From: Taklimakanibacter sp049323275
GTDB lineage: Bacteria > Pseudomonadota > Alphaproteobacteria > Rhizobiales > Aestuariivirgaceae
Length of the DNA: 64,000 nt
NCBI GenBank assembly: GCA_049323275.1
Contig: JBMOOM010000050.1
Coordinates: 28,340-92,339 of the forward strand
Direction: 5' to 3'
Below are positions 27,365 to 36,493 of this stretch, in pieces. Made by a program: the position numbers and the translations under genes. Below the pieces are notes generated by a model. The model searched no databases. It saw nothing but the letters and a program-made list of their open reading frames with translations, and had not been told where the DNA came from. The stretch's first letter is position 1. The number at the start of each line of letters is the position of its first letter.

Positions 27365-27856
27365 ATGCCTTCTCTCGATCAGCGCAAAGCCGCGCGTCCG
27401 TGGTGGCTGGGCGTCGCCGTCTTCGCCATGGGAGCGCTCTGGCTCTATGGCGCGGGAAGCATCGCCTCGACCACCAACTATATCGGCCTCGGTCCGGCGG
27501 CGATGGTGCAGGTCGCCGGCGGCGGCCTGGCGATCCTGGGCATCCTCCTCGTCATCCAGGCCTTGCGCGGCGAGACCTTCGCGCCGCAGGATGAGGAGGG
27601 CGCAGATGCCGCCGCGCCGCCCTCGCGCCGGGCCTTCCTTCTGGCGCTGGCCGGCGTGGCGATGCCCTTGCTGACCATGAAGTTGCTCGGCTTTCCGATC
27701 ACGGCGATGCTCGCTTTCACTCTGGTGACGCATGCCTTCGGCTCGCGCCGCACCCTGCTCGATCTCGCCATCGGCGCGTTGATCGGAACCCTCTCCTGGT
27801 ACGGCTTCGAGCTGCTCGGCATCGAGCTCGGGCCTTTCATTCCTCTGTTCAGGTGA
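27365..27856 (+). CDS. tctB: Tripartite tricarboxylate transporter small membrane subunit
   Basis: 163 residues from ATG 27365 with CAGGAG five bases upstream; a GTG at 27350 is in frame. Four hydrophobic segments, the TctB plan, with an acidic loop between helices two and three (DEEGADAAAPPSRR). It ends one base before the first candidate ATG of tctA. It assists the large permease subunit. Confidence 0.85.
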   Translation: MPSLDQRKAARPWWLGVAVFAMGALWLYGAGSIASTTNYIGLGPAAMVQVAGGGLAILGILLVIQALRGETFAPQDEEGADAAAPPSRRAFLLALAGVAMPLLTMKLLGFPITAMLAFTLVTHAFGSRRTLLDLAIGALIGTLSWYGFELLGIELGPFIPLFR

Positions 27857-27863
27857 GATGATG

Positions 27864-29366
27864 ATGGACGTTCTGCAGCAGCTCCTTGCCGGCTTTGCCG
27901 TCGCCCTTCAGCCGGTCAATCTGTTCTGGGCATTGGTCGGCTGCCTGCTCGGCACCGCGATCGGCGTTCTGCCCGGCATCGGCCCGGCGCTGACCATCGC
28001 TCTGCTCCTGCCGGTCACGGCGCAGGTGGCGCCTGAATCCGCCTTCATCATGTTCGCCGGTATCCTGTATGGCGCGCTTTATGGCGGCTCCACGACCTCG
28101 ATCCTGCTCAACATGCCGGGCGAGAGCGGCTCGGTGATGACCGCCATCGAAGGCAACCGCATGGCGCGCAACGGCCGCGGCGCGGCGGCCCTGGCGACGT
28201 CGGCGATCGGCTCCTTCGTGGCCGGGACCCTCGGCACGCTGGCCCTGACCTTCCTCGCACCCACCATCGCCGAGCTCGCCTTCATCTTCGGGCCTGAGGA
28301 TTATTTCGCGCTGATGATCCTCTCCTTCACGTCGGTCGCCGTGGTGATGGGGACGTCACGGGTCAGGGGATTCACGGCGCTGTTCTTCGGCCTGGCGCTG
28401 GGCACGATCGGCATCGACACGCAGACCGGCCAGTCGCGCATGGTCTTCGGCACGCTGGAGCTGCTTGACGGCATTTCCTTCACCGTCGTGCTGGTCTCGC
28501 TCTTCGCCATCGGCGAGACGCTTTATGTGGCGAGCCGGCAAGCGCGCACGGCCTCGGTGGTCTATCCCTTGAAAGGCCGCGCCTGGATGACGCGCGAGGA
28601 CTGGCGCCGTTCGTGGAAGCCATGGCTGCGCGGCGCCCTCATCGGCTTTCCGATCGGCTCGCTGCCGGCCGGCGGCACCGAGATTCCGACCTTCCTGTCC
28701 TACACGGTGGAGCGCCGCCTCAGCGAGAAGCCGGAGGAGTTCGGCAATGGCGCCATCGAGGGCGTGGCGGGCCCGGAAGCCGCGAACAACGCCGCCGCCG
28801 CCGGCATATTGGTGCCGTTGCTCACCCTCGGCCTGCCGTCGACCGCGACGGCGGCGGTGCTGCTCGCCGCCTTCCAGAATTACGGGCTGCAGCCGGGTCC
28901 CTTGCTGTTCGCCACCAATCCCGGCCTCCTCTGGGGCCTCATCGCCTCGCTCTTCGTCGGCAATGTCATCCTCCTCATTCTCAACCTGCCGCTGGTCGGC
29001 ATTTGGGTGCGCCTGCTGCTGATCCCGAGGCCTTACATCTATGGCGGCATCGTCGTCTTCGCGCTGGTCGGCGTCTGGGGTCTGTCCACTTCCTGGATGG
29101 ACCTGCTCCTGATGTGCGGCATCGGCCTCATCGGCTATGTCGCGCGCGTCTATGATTTTCCCATAGCACCGGCGCTGATCGGTCTGATCCTGGGGCCGCA
29201 GGCCGAGATTCAGCTGCGCCGTGCGCTGGCGGTGAGTCAGGGCGACTGGAGCGTGCTCGTCGGCACGCCGATCGCGGCGACGTTGCTGGCGATCGCGGCT
29301 CTGGTGATTTTCCTGCCTTACTTCGTCGCGAAATTCCGCGGGGCAATGCAAGAGTCCAAGGCGTGA
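27864..29366 (+). CDS. tctA: Tripartite tricarboxylate transporter large membrane subunit
   Basis: About 500 residues with the TctA hallmark GTAIGVLPGIGPALTIALLLP near the N-terminus and YGGSTTSILLNMPGE shortly after. Three consecutive ATG codons occur (27858, 27861, 27864); the last is at the best distance from AGGTGAG. Forms the sodium- or proton-driven channel with TctB, supplied by TctC. Ends just before a palindromic repeat that may also stop transcription. Confidence 0.93.
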   Translation: MDVLQQLLAGFAVALQPVNLFWALVGCLLGTAIGVLPGIGPALTIALLLPVTAQVAPESAFIMFAGILYGALYGGSTTSILLNMPGESGSVMTAIEGNRMARNGRGAAALATSAIGSFVAGTLGTLALTFLAPTIAELAFIFGPEDYFALMILSFTSVAVVMGTSRVRGFTALFFGLALGTIGIDTQTGQSRMVFGTLELLDGISFTVVLVSLFAIGETLYVASRQARTASVVYPLKGRAWMTREDWRRSWKPWLRGALIGFPIGSLPAGGTEIPTFLSYTVERRLSEKPEEFGNGAIEGVAGPEAANNAAAAGILVPLLTLGLPSTATAAVLLAAFQNYGLQPGPLLFATNPGLLWGLIASLFVGNVILLILNLPLVGIWVRLLLIPRPYIYGGIVVFALVGVWGLSTSWMDLLLMCGIGLIGYVARVYDFPIAPALIGLILGPQAEIQLRRALAVSQGDWSVLVGTPIAATLLAIAALVIFLPYFVAKFRGAMQESKA

Positions 29367-29373
29367 CGGCGTA

Positions 29374-29421
29374 GCGCGTGATCAGGAAAAGTGGAGTCCG
29401 GTTTTCCGTCCGATCACGCGC
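29374..29421. repeat. Intergenic palindromic repeat (hairpin with two stems)
   Basis: Outer stem GCGCGTGATC (29374-29383) pairs with GATCACGCGC (29412-29421); an inner stem GGAAAA (29385-29390) pairs with TTTTCC (29402-29407). The GGAAAAGTGGAGTCCGGTTTTCC core is a familiar Hyphomicrobiales extragenic repeat. It sits between convergent tctA and the GntR gene, where it could act on transcript ends. Confidence 0.8.
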
Positions 29422-29452
29422 CGAACTTGAGAGGCTGTCACGTCTTGGCTCA

Positions 29453-30181
29453 TTATTCTCCAGATAGTTTTGCCAACACCCGGCTTGTGGCCCGCCGCCT
29501 CGGGGGCTGATTCTCCGCCGCAGCCGCCAGCGCCGTCTGCAGCGCGACCTTGGCGGCGCGTATGTGGCGGCGCATGAGGATCTCGGCGAGCTCGCCGTCG
29601 CGCTGGACGATCGCATCGGTGATGCGCAGATGTTCCTTCCAGGCCTCGCGGCCGCGCCCCGGGACGGTGCGATGCAGGCGCCGGCACAATCTCAGACGCG
29701 GATAGAAATCGTCGCAGAGCAGCTTGGCGAGGATGAGATTGCCGCTGCCGCGGGCGATGCGGATATGGAAGTCCGCATCGGGCTCCTCCTGCAGATAGGC
29801 GCCGAGCGGGTTGCGCTCGATCTCGCCGCGATGGCCGGCCACCAGGGCCTCGAGCGCCGCGATCTCCGCATCGGGCATGTTGCCGGCGGCGAGCCTGGCG
29901 GCCATGCCTTCCAGTGCTTCGCGCACATCGAGAAGGGCGAGGAACTCGGCGCCGGTCGGCTGCGAGACCCGGACGCCTTGATTGGCGACATAGGTCACGA
30001 GTCCGCGCTCCTGAAGCCGGCGGATCGCCTCGCGCACCGGCGCGCGGCTTGCGCCATGCTGGGCCGCGATGGCCGGCTCGCTCAGCTTTTCACCAGGCTG
30101 GATCTCACCGGCGAGGATTGCCCGGGTGAGCTCGTCATAGAGGCGTACCGTGAGGCCGAGTGAAGCCGCGTTGTCCTGCAT
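29453..30181 (-). CDS. GntR-family regulator, FCD subfamily
   Basis: 242 residues. N-terminal winged helix (YDELTRAILAGEIQPGEKLSE, SRAPVREAIRRLQERGL) and a C-terminal FCD ligand domain whose Asp and three His residues (DADFHIRIA, KEHLRIT, RRHIRAA) can bind a metal and a carboxylate. FCD regulators often sense the substrate of the neighbouring operon. It is convergent with tctA and probably controls the PrpD-lyase-TctCBA operon through the phased direct repeats at 23758 and 23821, which is inference. Confidence 0.9.
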   Translation of the reverse strand: MQDNAASLGLTVRLYDELTRAILAGEIQPGEKLSEPAIAAQHGASRAPVREAIRRLQERGLVTYVANQGVRVSQPTGAEFLALLDVREALEGMAARLAAGNMPDAEIAALEALVAGHRGEIERNPLGAYLQEEPDADFHIRIARGSGNLILAKLLCDDFYPRLRLCRRLHRTVPGRGREAWKEHLRITDAIVQRDGELAEILMRRHIRAAKVALQTALAAAAENQPPRRRATSRVLAKLSGE

Positions 30182-30302
30182 GATGTCCTTCAGCCTGCTC
30201 GTGGATGGGAGACACTATAAACGCTTCTTCGCCGCTGCGAGAGGATGAAGATCTAAGGACTGCCGTTCACCAGCTTGTGACTTGATAATTGGACGCCAGT
30301 CC

Positions 30303-30344
30303 AGAAAAAATGAGACCCGTCCATCCTCACGGGACGGACGGGTC
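30303..30344 (-). terminator. Rho-independent terminator on the minus strand
   Basis: Read on the minus strand, GACCCGTCC (30344 side) and GGACGGGTC (30314-30322) form a 9-bp stem with a 13-base loop, followed by TCATTTTTTC. It lies about 230 bases downstream of the proline iminopeptidase stop and upstream of the GntR gene. Either the transcript of the peptidase has a long tail or a small RNA ends here. Confidence 0.65.
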
Positions 30345-30570
30345 CTTGGCACACGCAAGCTCGGGACGGCGACAGGAGCCGCGCGCGCCAACTGGTTCAT
30401 ACGAAGGGATCACGAAAAGAAGCTTCTGCTTCCCCGGCACATCAAGTTACCTGATGATCCCCCGCTGGATCGAAAGGGCAGGTTGATCTCTGTTCGTGGT
30501 CACTTCGCGGTGAGACTGTGGCAAACATCGGGCATATTCGCGTCAGGACCAAGGACATTTGGTTGAATAT
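30345..30570. other. Unassigned gap between terminator and peptidase gene
   Basis: No convincing gene on either strand; the reading frames here have no recognised motifs and poor starts. A 14-bp perfect palindrome, GTTGAATATTCAAC at 30562-30575, overlaps the stop codon of the peptidase gene. With the minus-strand terminator at 30303-30344 the region could encode a small RNA; see findings. Confidence 0.4.
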
Positions 30571-31521
30571 TCAACTAAAAGCGTCCGTAACGTTAACAAG
30601 CACAGAGGCTAGACCCGGCTCCGTGCCCGTGTGCCCCGCTTCGGTCACAAGTTCGAAACGCGCTTTCGGCCAGTTTTTGTGCAGCGCCCACGCGGTCGCC
30701 ATGGGGGTCACGACGTCGTAGCGGCCCTGGATGATGGCGCCCGGTATGTCCTTCACGCGAAAGGCGTCCTTCAGCAATTGGCCGTCCTCCCGGAAGAAGC
30801 CGCGATTCATGAAATAGTGGCATTCGATGCGCGCGAAGGCATAAGCGAAGCGGTCATCGGCGGCCTGGGCGATGCGCTCCTTATTGGGCAGCAGCGAAAG
30901 GCAGGTGCTCTCCCACACGCTCCAGGCGCGTGCGCAGGCGAGCAGCACCGCCTCGTCCTTGCCGGTGAGCCGCTTGTGATAGGCGCCGATCATGTCGTGG
31001 CGCTCGGCTTCGGGGATCGGCGCCTGATAGGCCTCGAAGGCATCGGGGAAAAGCCAGCCGGCGCCGTCCTGATAGAACCAGCGCAGCTCCGCATCGCGCA
31101 GCAGGAAGACGCTGCGCAGGATGAGCTCGCTCACCCGCTCGGGATGGGTCTCGGCGTAGACGAGGCCGAGCGTCGACCCCCATGAGCCGCCCAGCACTTG
31201 CCAGCGCTCGATGCCGAGCAGCTTGCGCAGGGCCTCCATGTCGGCGACGAGATCCCAGGTGGTGTTTTCGGCGAGCTCGCCCGAGGGAGTCGACTTTCCG
31301 CAGCCGCGCTGGTCGAACAGGATGATGCGATAGGCCCGGGGATTGTGGAAACGGCGCAGGAAAGGCACGATGCCGCCGCCCGGTCCGCCATGCAGCACGA
31401 CCACCGGCTTTCCGGTTGGATTGCCGCATTCCTCATAATAGATTTCATGCAGGGCCGAGACCTTGAGCCTGCCGGTGCGGTAGGGCTCGATTTCGGGATA
31501 GAGCAGTCTGTGGGCGTTCAT
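30571..31521 (-). CDS. pip: Proline iminopeptidase
   Basis: 316 residues, alpha/beta hydrolase of peptidase family S33 releasing N-terminal proline. Oxyanion motif HGGPGGG, nucleophile elbow GGSWGS (Ser near residue 113), acidic residue in QGRYDVVTP and His in EAGHTGTE complete the triad. Cytosolic, no signal peptide. It diverges from the response regulator gene and stands alone on its strand. Confidence 0.95.
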   Translation of the reverse strand: MNAHRLLYPEIEPYRTGRLKVSALHEIYYEECGNPTGKPVVVLHGGPGGGIVPFLRRFHNPRAYRIILFDQRGCGKSTPSGELAENTTWDLVADMEALRKLLGIERWQVLGGSWGSTLGLVYAETHPERVSELILRSVFLLRDAELRWFYQDGAGWLFPDAFEAYQAPIPEAERHDMIGAYHKRLTGKDEAVLLACARAWSVWESTCLSLLPNKERIAQAADDRFAYAFARIECHYFMNRGFFREDGQLLKDAFRVKDIPGAIIQGRYDVVTPMATAWALHKNWPKARFELVTEAGHTGTEPGLASVLVNVTDAFS

Positions 31522-31618
31522 GCGGGCTTAGCCTTGGCCTTTCGGAAGTGAAGCGATAGATTGCGGAAAAAGCAGAAAATGCCAGTCGGACTGGCCGGTT
31601 ATGGGAGGAACAGGCGCA

Positions 31619-32275
31619 ATGCCAGTCTATAGGGTCATCATTGTCGATGATCATCCCCTGTTTCGCGCCGCATTGAAACAGGCGCTGAGCGGGGCCTTCA
31701 AGGGCATCGAGCTCGACGAGGCGGGAACGCTCGATGCCGTCACGGCGCGTCTCGACCGCGACAGCGACGTCGACCTGGTGCTCCTCGACCTCAAGATGCC
31801 GGGCGTCCAGGGCCTCTCGGGCCTGATGTTCCTGCGCGCCCAATATCCCGCCGTGCCGATCGCCATCGTCTCGGCGAGCGACGAGCCCCATATCATCCGC
31901 CGCGCCCTCGATCTCGGCGCCTCGGGCTTCATCCCGAAATCGCTTGCCGTCGAGGAGATGCGCCAGGCGGTCGCCGCCATTCTCGATGGCGGCGTCTGGG
32001 CGCCGGAAGGCCTCGGCGCCGCGTCGGCGGCCGACCGCGAAGGCGATGCGCTCGCCCAGCGCGTCGCGACGCTGACACCGCAGCAGATGCGCGTCCTCAT
32101 GATGCTGAAGGAGGGATTGCTCAACAAGCAGATCGCCTTTCAGCTCGGCGTCTCCGAAGCCACCGTCAAGGCGCATGTCTCGGCGATCTTGCAGAAGCTC
32201 GATGTCGGCAGCCGCACCCAGGCGGTCATCGCCGCCGGCCGCATCGACGGCGAAAACCATACATTGGCGAGCTGA
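31619..32275 (+). CDS. LuxR/NarL-type response regulator (CrbR-like)
   Basis: 218 residues from ATG 31619 (GGGAGGA nine bases upstream; an in-frame ATG at 31601 overlaps that site). Receiver domain with VDDHP at residues 9-13, phosphoacceptor Asp57 in LLLDLKMPG, and a conserved Lys in FIPKS. The C-terminal LuxR helix-turn-helix is LTPQQMRVLMMLKEGLLNKQ followed by SEATVKAHVSAIL. Its stop touches the stop of the symporter-kinase gene on the other strand, making that kinase the likely partner. It is a paralogue of the regulator at 50743. Confidence 0.92.
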   Translation: MPVYRVIIVDDHPLFRAALKQALSGAFKGIELDEAGTLDAVTARLDRDSDVDLVLLDLKMPGVQGLSGLMFLRAQYPAVPIAIVSASDEPHIIRRALDLGASGFIPKSLAVEEMRQAVAAILDGGVWAPEGLGAASAADREGDALAQRVATLTPQQMRVLMMLKEGLLNKQIAFQLGVSEATVKAHVSAILQKLDVGSRTQAVIAAGRIDGENHTLAS

Positions 32276-35200
32276 CTATTCCGCCGCCTGGGCCTGCGCC
32301 GCGAATTGCGCCAGGGCCGCCCGCAGCGCCGCCGGCTTCACCGGCTTGCGCAGATACTGCACGCCTTGCTCGGCGGCGCGCTCCTGGACCAGGCGTGAGC
32401 GGTCGGCGGTGATGAGGATGGCGGGCACCCGCCGCCCGGCGCCGGCGCGCAGGCGCTCGATCAGCATCAGCCCGTCGTCGCTGTGGAGATGATAGTCGGC
32501 GAGGATGACGTCGACCTTGTCGGCTTCCGCCTGGAAGAGGTCGCGCGCCTCGGCGGCGCTGCGCGCGGTGATGACGCGCGCCTCCCAGCCGCCGAGCAGG
32601 GCCTGCATCGCCTCCAGGATCTGCGGCTCGTTGTCGACCACGAAGATGGTGAGTCCCCCGATGCGGCTGTTGAGCCGGGACACGGCGCGCGGATGCGTCT
32701 CCACCAAGTCGGCGCGCGATGCCAGCGGCACCGTGATGGCGAAGCAGGAGCCGTGACCGGGGCGTGAGACGAGATGGAGCGGGTGATTGAGCATCCGCGC
32801 GATGCGCTCGACGATCGAAAGACCGAGGCCGAGGCCCGGCTCGACGCCCTTGTCCTGGCCGAGCCGCTCGAATTCCTGGAAGATCACCGCCTGATTGTGC
32901 TCGGCGATGCCGGGCCCCGAATCATGCACCTCGATGCGCAAGGCATCGCCCCTGCGGCGGCAGCCCATCAGCACCTGGCCGCTGCGGGTGTATTTGATCG
33001 CGTTGGAGACGAGATTCTGCAGCACGCGGCGCAGCATCCGGCGGTCGGTATGCACCACCAGCGAGCAGGGGACGACGGTCAGCGTCAGGCCGCGTTCGAG
33101 GGCCGCCGGCGCGAATTCGAGCTTCAGCGCCTTGAGCAGGTCGTCGATGAGGAAGGCCGATGGCTCGGGCTTGAGGGCGCCGGCATCGAGGCGCGATATG
33201 TCGAGCAGGGCCGAAAGAATATCCTCGACGGCGCCGAGCGAGGCATCGACATTGCGCACCAGTTCGCCGTTCTCGCCGCGCACCTTGCGCTCGACCAGGC
33301 TCGCGGTGAAAAGCCGCGCCGCATTGAGCGGCTGCAGGATGTCGTGGCTCGCCGCCGCGATGAAGCGGGTCTTGCCGAGATTGGCGGCGTCGGCCTCGGA
33401 TTTGGCGCGCGCCAGCTCGCTGTTGAGCCGGGTGAGCTCGGCGGTGCGCTCCTCGACCCGCCGCTCCAGCGTCTCATTGGCGCGTTTCAGCGCTTCCGCC
33501 GCCTGCACCGACTGGGTGATGTCGGTGAAGGTCACCACATAGCCGCCGTCTTCCGGCATCTTGCTGGCATGGAGCTCGATCACCATGCCGCGCCGGTCGA
33601 GATGCTCGATGAGCGAGTCCTGCGTCGCGGTGATCCGGCTCAGCCGGTCGAGCCGCATCTGCGGCAGGCGGGCCGGCTCGATCGTCTGGGCGCGCAGCAT
33701 GACGTCGATCACTTCCTCGAGCGGGGTTCCGATGCGGCTCATATCGGCGGGCAAGGCGAGGAGGCTGCAGAAGCGCTCGTTCCAGCAGACGAGCTTGCCT
33801 TCGCTGTCGAAGACCGCGATGCCCTGGCCGAGATTGTCGATCGCCGACTGCAGCAGGTCGCGATTGTACTGGATGGCGGCCGAGGCGTCGTCGAGGAGCT
33901 TCATGGCGCCGCGCGGATTCTTGGAATGGCGCTCGAGCAGCAGCGCCATCACCAGGCGCGAGGACGCAGTCCCCACCGCGCTCGCCAGCAGATGCTCGGC
34001 GAAGCGCAGCATGCGGATGTCGGCTTCCGACTTGCGGTCATGCGGAATCTCGCGCGCCGCCGCCGCTTCGGCGAAGGCGCGCGAGGTGCGCTCGGCGCCC
34101 AGATAGCGCGCCACCGTCGCCTCCACTTCGCCGACCGTCACCGCGGTGCGCCACAGGCGGAAGCCGGGCGCCACGCCGAGCGGCATGTCGCGGGTGACGA
34201 AGACCGCCGCCTGCATGCGTTCGATCGGCGACGGGGCCCGGAGCAGCGACACCGCGACATAGACGGCGCTGTTGACGAGCAGGCTCCAGATGACGCCATG
34301 GGTCAGGGGATCGAAGGCGAGATTGAACAGCATGCGCGGGCGGAACAGTCCGATGCCGAAGGGACCGTCGGTGATGAAGCTCCCGTCGATCCAGCCGGCA
34401 TCGGCGAAGGAGGGCAGGAACAGCGTATAGGCCCACAGCGCGAAGCCGGCGGTGACGCCGGCCATGGCGCCCCTGGCGGTGCCGCGCTTCCAGACGAGGC
34501 CGCCGAAAAAGGCGGGGGCGAATTGCGCCACCGCGGCGAAGGAGATGAGGCCGATCTGGGCCAGCGCCGCGGTGGATCCGATCATCCGATAATAGCTGTA
34601 GGCGAGAAGCAGGATGACGGCGATGGCGATGCGCCTGATCGCGATCAGCACCCAGCCCATGTCGTGATGGATCTGCGCCCGCTCCATGCGCCGGCGCAGC
34701 ATGATCGGCATCACGAGGTTGTTGCAGACCATGATCGACAGCGCCACAGCCTCGACGATGACCATCGCGGTCGCCGCCGACAGCCCGCCCAGAAAGGCGA
34801 TCAGCGCGAAGGTCGGACTGCCGGCGAGCACCGGCAGAGCGAGCACGAACGTATCGCCGTCGGCGACGCCGGGCCGGAAATGCGACAGACCGGCAATGGC
34901 GATCGGCACCACGAAGATGTTGATGGCGACGAGATAGACCGGGAACAGCCAGGCGGCCCGCTTGATGTCGCGCGCGCTGGCATTCTCCACCACGGTCACA
35001 TGGAACTGGCGCGGCAGCAGCATGATGGCGATCATGGCGAGCAGCGTCTGGGTGAGCCATGAGCCGCCGGCGAAACCTTTGGTGAAGAGTGCGGCGATAT
35101 CCGGCGTCTGCCGGACATGCTCGAAGAGGGCGGACGGACCGCCCATCATCGCGAAGGTGATGAACAGGCCCGCCGCGATGAAGGCGAAGAGCTTGACCAC

Positions 35201-35809
35201 CGATTCGACCGCGATCGCCATGATGAGGCCGTCCTGATGCTCGGTCGTGTCGATATGGCGGGTGCCGAACAGCATGGCGAAAGCGGCCATGGCGGCGGTG
35301 ACGAAAAAGGCGATGTCCTCGGTGACCGGCAAGGGCATGGCGCCGGCGCTCGACCAGCCGGGCGCCGCCATCATGGTCTCGAGCGCGAAGGACACCGCTT
35401 TGAGCTGGATCGAGATATAGGGAATGATGCCGACGGCGGCGATGAGGGCGACGATCGCGCCCAGCATCTCGTTCTTGCCGTAGCGCGCCGAGATGAAGTC
35501 GGCGATCGAGGTGATGTTCTGGCGCTTGGAGATGTCGACGATGGTCTGCAGCAGCTTCCAGCCGACCAGGAAGACCAGGATCGGGCCGATATAGATCGGC
35601 AGGAAATCGAGCCCCGAGCGCGAGGCGACGCCGACGCTGCCGAAATAGGTCCAGGAGGTGCAGTATACTCCAAGCGACAGGGCATAGATGAAGGGCCGCG
35701 GCGTTCCGGGCGCGCGCCCGCGCGCCTGCCGGTCGCCGAAGCTCGCCACGGCGAACAGCAGGCCGACATAGGCAAGGCCGGCGATGAGTACGGTCCAGCT
35801 GTGGAACAT
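32276..35809 (-). CDS. Sodium/solute symporter-hybrid histidine kinase (CrbS/CbrA-like)
   Basis: 1177 residues. Residues 1 to about 530 are a multi-helix SLC5-type symporter domain (starts with LIAGLAYVGLLFAVASFGDR; KRQNITSIADFISARYGK is the SSS core). Then come a STAC-like linker (FAEHLLASAVGTASSRLVM), a PAS domain (GQGIAVFDSEGKLVCWNERF), a coiled coil, the histidine-kinase domain with His822 in ASHDILQPLNAA, N-box NLVSNAIKYT, G-boxes DSGPGI and GLGLGLSI, and a C-terminal receiver with Asp1105 in ADYHLH. In CrbS systems the transporter part links solute uptake to control of acetate metabolism. Tail-to-tail with its probable regulator. Confidence 0.93.
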   Translation of the reverse strand: MFHSWTVLIAGLAYVGLLFAVASFGDRQARGRAPGTPRPFIYALSLGVYCTSWTYFGSVGVASRSGLDFLPIYIGPILVFLVGWKLLQTIVDISKRQNITSIADFISARYGKNEMLGAIVALIAAVGIIPYISIQLKAVSFALETMMAAPGWSSAGAMPLPVTEDIAFFVTAAMAAFAMLFGTRHIDTTEHQDGLIMAIAVESVVKLFAFIAAGLFITFAMMGGPSALFEHVRQTPDIAALFTKGFAGGSWLTQTLLAMIAIMLLPRQFHVTVVENASARDIKRAAWLFPVYLVAINIFVVPIAIAGLSHFRPGVADGDTFVLALPVLAGSPTFALIAFLGGLSAATAMVIVEAVALSIMVCNNLVMPIMLRRRMERAQIHHDMGWVLIAIRRIAIAVILLLAYSYYRMIGSTAALAQIGLISFAAVAQFAPAFFGGLVWKRGTARGAMAGVTAGFALWAYTLFLPSFADAGWIDGSFITDGPFGIGLFRPRMLFNLAFDPLTHGVIWSLLVNSAVYVAVSLLRAPSPIERMQAAVFVTRDMPLGVAPGFRLWRTAVTVGEVEATVARYLGAERTSRAFAEAAAAREIPHDRKSEADIRMLRFAEHLLASAVGTASSRLVMALLLERHSKNPRGAMKLLDDASAAIQYNRDLLQSAIDNLGQGIAVFDSEGKLVCWNERFCSLLALPADMSRIGTPLEEVIDVMLRAQTIEPARLPQMRLDRLSRITATQDSLIEHLDRRGMVIELHASKMPEDGGYVVTFTDITQSVQAAEALKRANETLERRVEERTAELTRLNSELARAKSEADAANLGKTRFIAAASHDILQPLNAARLFTASLVERKVRGENGELVRNVDASLGAVEDILSALLDISRLDAGALKPEPSAFLIDDLLKALKLEFAPAALERGLTLTVVPCSLVVHTDRRMLRRVLQNLVSNAIKYTRSGQVLMGCRRRGDALRIEVHDSGPGIAEHNQAVIFQEFERLGQDKGVEPGLGLGLSIVERIARMLNHPLHLVSRPGHGSCFAITVPLASRADLVETHPRAVSRLNSRIGGLTIFVVDNEPQILEAMQALLGGWEARVITARSAAEARDLFQAEADKVDVILADYHLHSDDGLMLIERLRAGAGRRVPAILITADRSRLVQERAAEQGVQYLRKPVKPAALRAALAQFAAQAQAAE

Positions 35810-36006
35810 CGGACTTTAGGTCAATTTATCCGCACTTTAGCGCGCTTCGCACGGAAGTGGAAACATCCCTCGTGAAAGTCTTCAACTTTGGCGGGATATG
35901 CCCTGGCGATGGGCAGCCATGCCTTTCAACCGGAGCGTGACTGAGGTACATATTCCTTGTTTGGGGGCCGGGCCAACCGGCGCGTCATCTGAAAGGGCAA
36001 ATAAAG

Positions 36007-36420
36007 ATGAGCATGTGGCAGGAATTCAAGAGTTTCGCATTCAAGGGCAATGCCTTCGATCTCGCGGTGGGCGTGATCATCGGCGCCGCCTTCAGCAAGA
36101 TCGTCCAATCGATCGTCGATGATCTGATCATGCCGATCATCGGGGCGTTCGGCAGCCTGGATTTCAACAATTATTTCATTGGCCTGTCCTCCGCCGTGAA
36201 TGCGCCGACCCTGGCCGCGGCGAAGGATCAGGGGCCGGTCCTCGCTTATGGCAGCTTCATCACCGCGCTGGTCAACTTCCTGATCGTCGCCTTCATCCTG
36301 TTCCAGCTCGTGAAGGTCTCGAACCGCATGCGCAAGGCCGAGCCGCCGGCTCCGCCGCCGGCGCCCACGCCCTCCGAGAAGCTTCTGGGCGAAATCCGCG
36401 ACGCGCTGGTCAAGAAGTAG
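36007..36420 (+). CDS. mscL: Large-conductance mechanosensitive channel
   Basis: 137 residues, the normal MscL length. N-terminal amphipathic helix (WQEFKSFAFKGNAFDLAVG) runs into TM1 (VGVIIGAAFSKIVQSIVDD), and a second helix LVNFLIVAFILFQLVK precedes the cytoplasmic helix (EKLLGEIRDALVKK). Opens under membrane tension to release solutes on hypo-osmotic shock. Single gene followed by a clear terminator; upstream it diverges from the symporter-kinase gene across about 200 bases. Confidence 0.97.
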   Translation: MSMWQEFKSFAFKGNAFDLAVGVIIGAAFSKIVQSIVDDLIMPIIGAFGSLDFNNYFIGLSSAVNAPTLAAAKDQGPVLAYGSFITALVNFLIVAFILFQLVKVSNRMRKAEPPAPPPAPTPSEKLLGEIRDALVKK

Positions 36421-36447
36421 GCTTCTCTCTAATATGCCTCCCATCGG

Positions 36448-36477
36448 ACCCGGGTGCTCATCGCCCGGGTTCTTTTT
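36448..36477 (+). terminator. Rho-independent terminator after mscL
   Basis: Perfect stem ACCCGGG (36448-36454) / CCCGGGT (36464-36470), nine-base loop, then TCTTTTT. It lies 27 bases after the mscL stop and overlaps the leader of the aminotransferase gene, which starts at 36494. Confidence 0.9.
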
Positions 36478-36493
36478 GGCAGCGACCTTCCCG

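Noticed and set aside
30282..30566. Possible 94-residue protein on the plus strand
   Set aside because: Runs through the minus-strand terminator hairpin, no ribosome site, no recognised motif.
32774..35062. A 762-codon open frame on the plus strand
   Set aside because: Antisense to the symporter-kinase gene, whose domains are clear; composition is that of a shadow frame.
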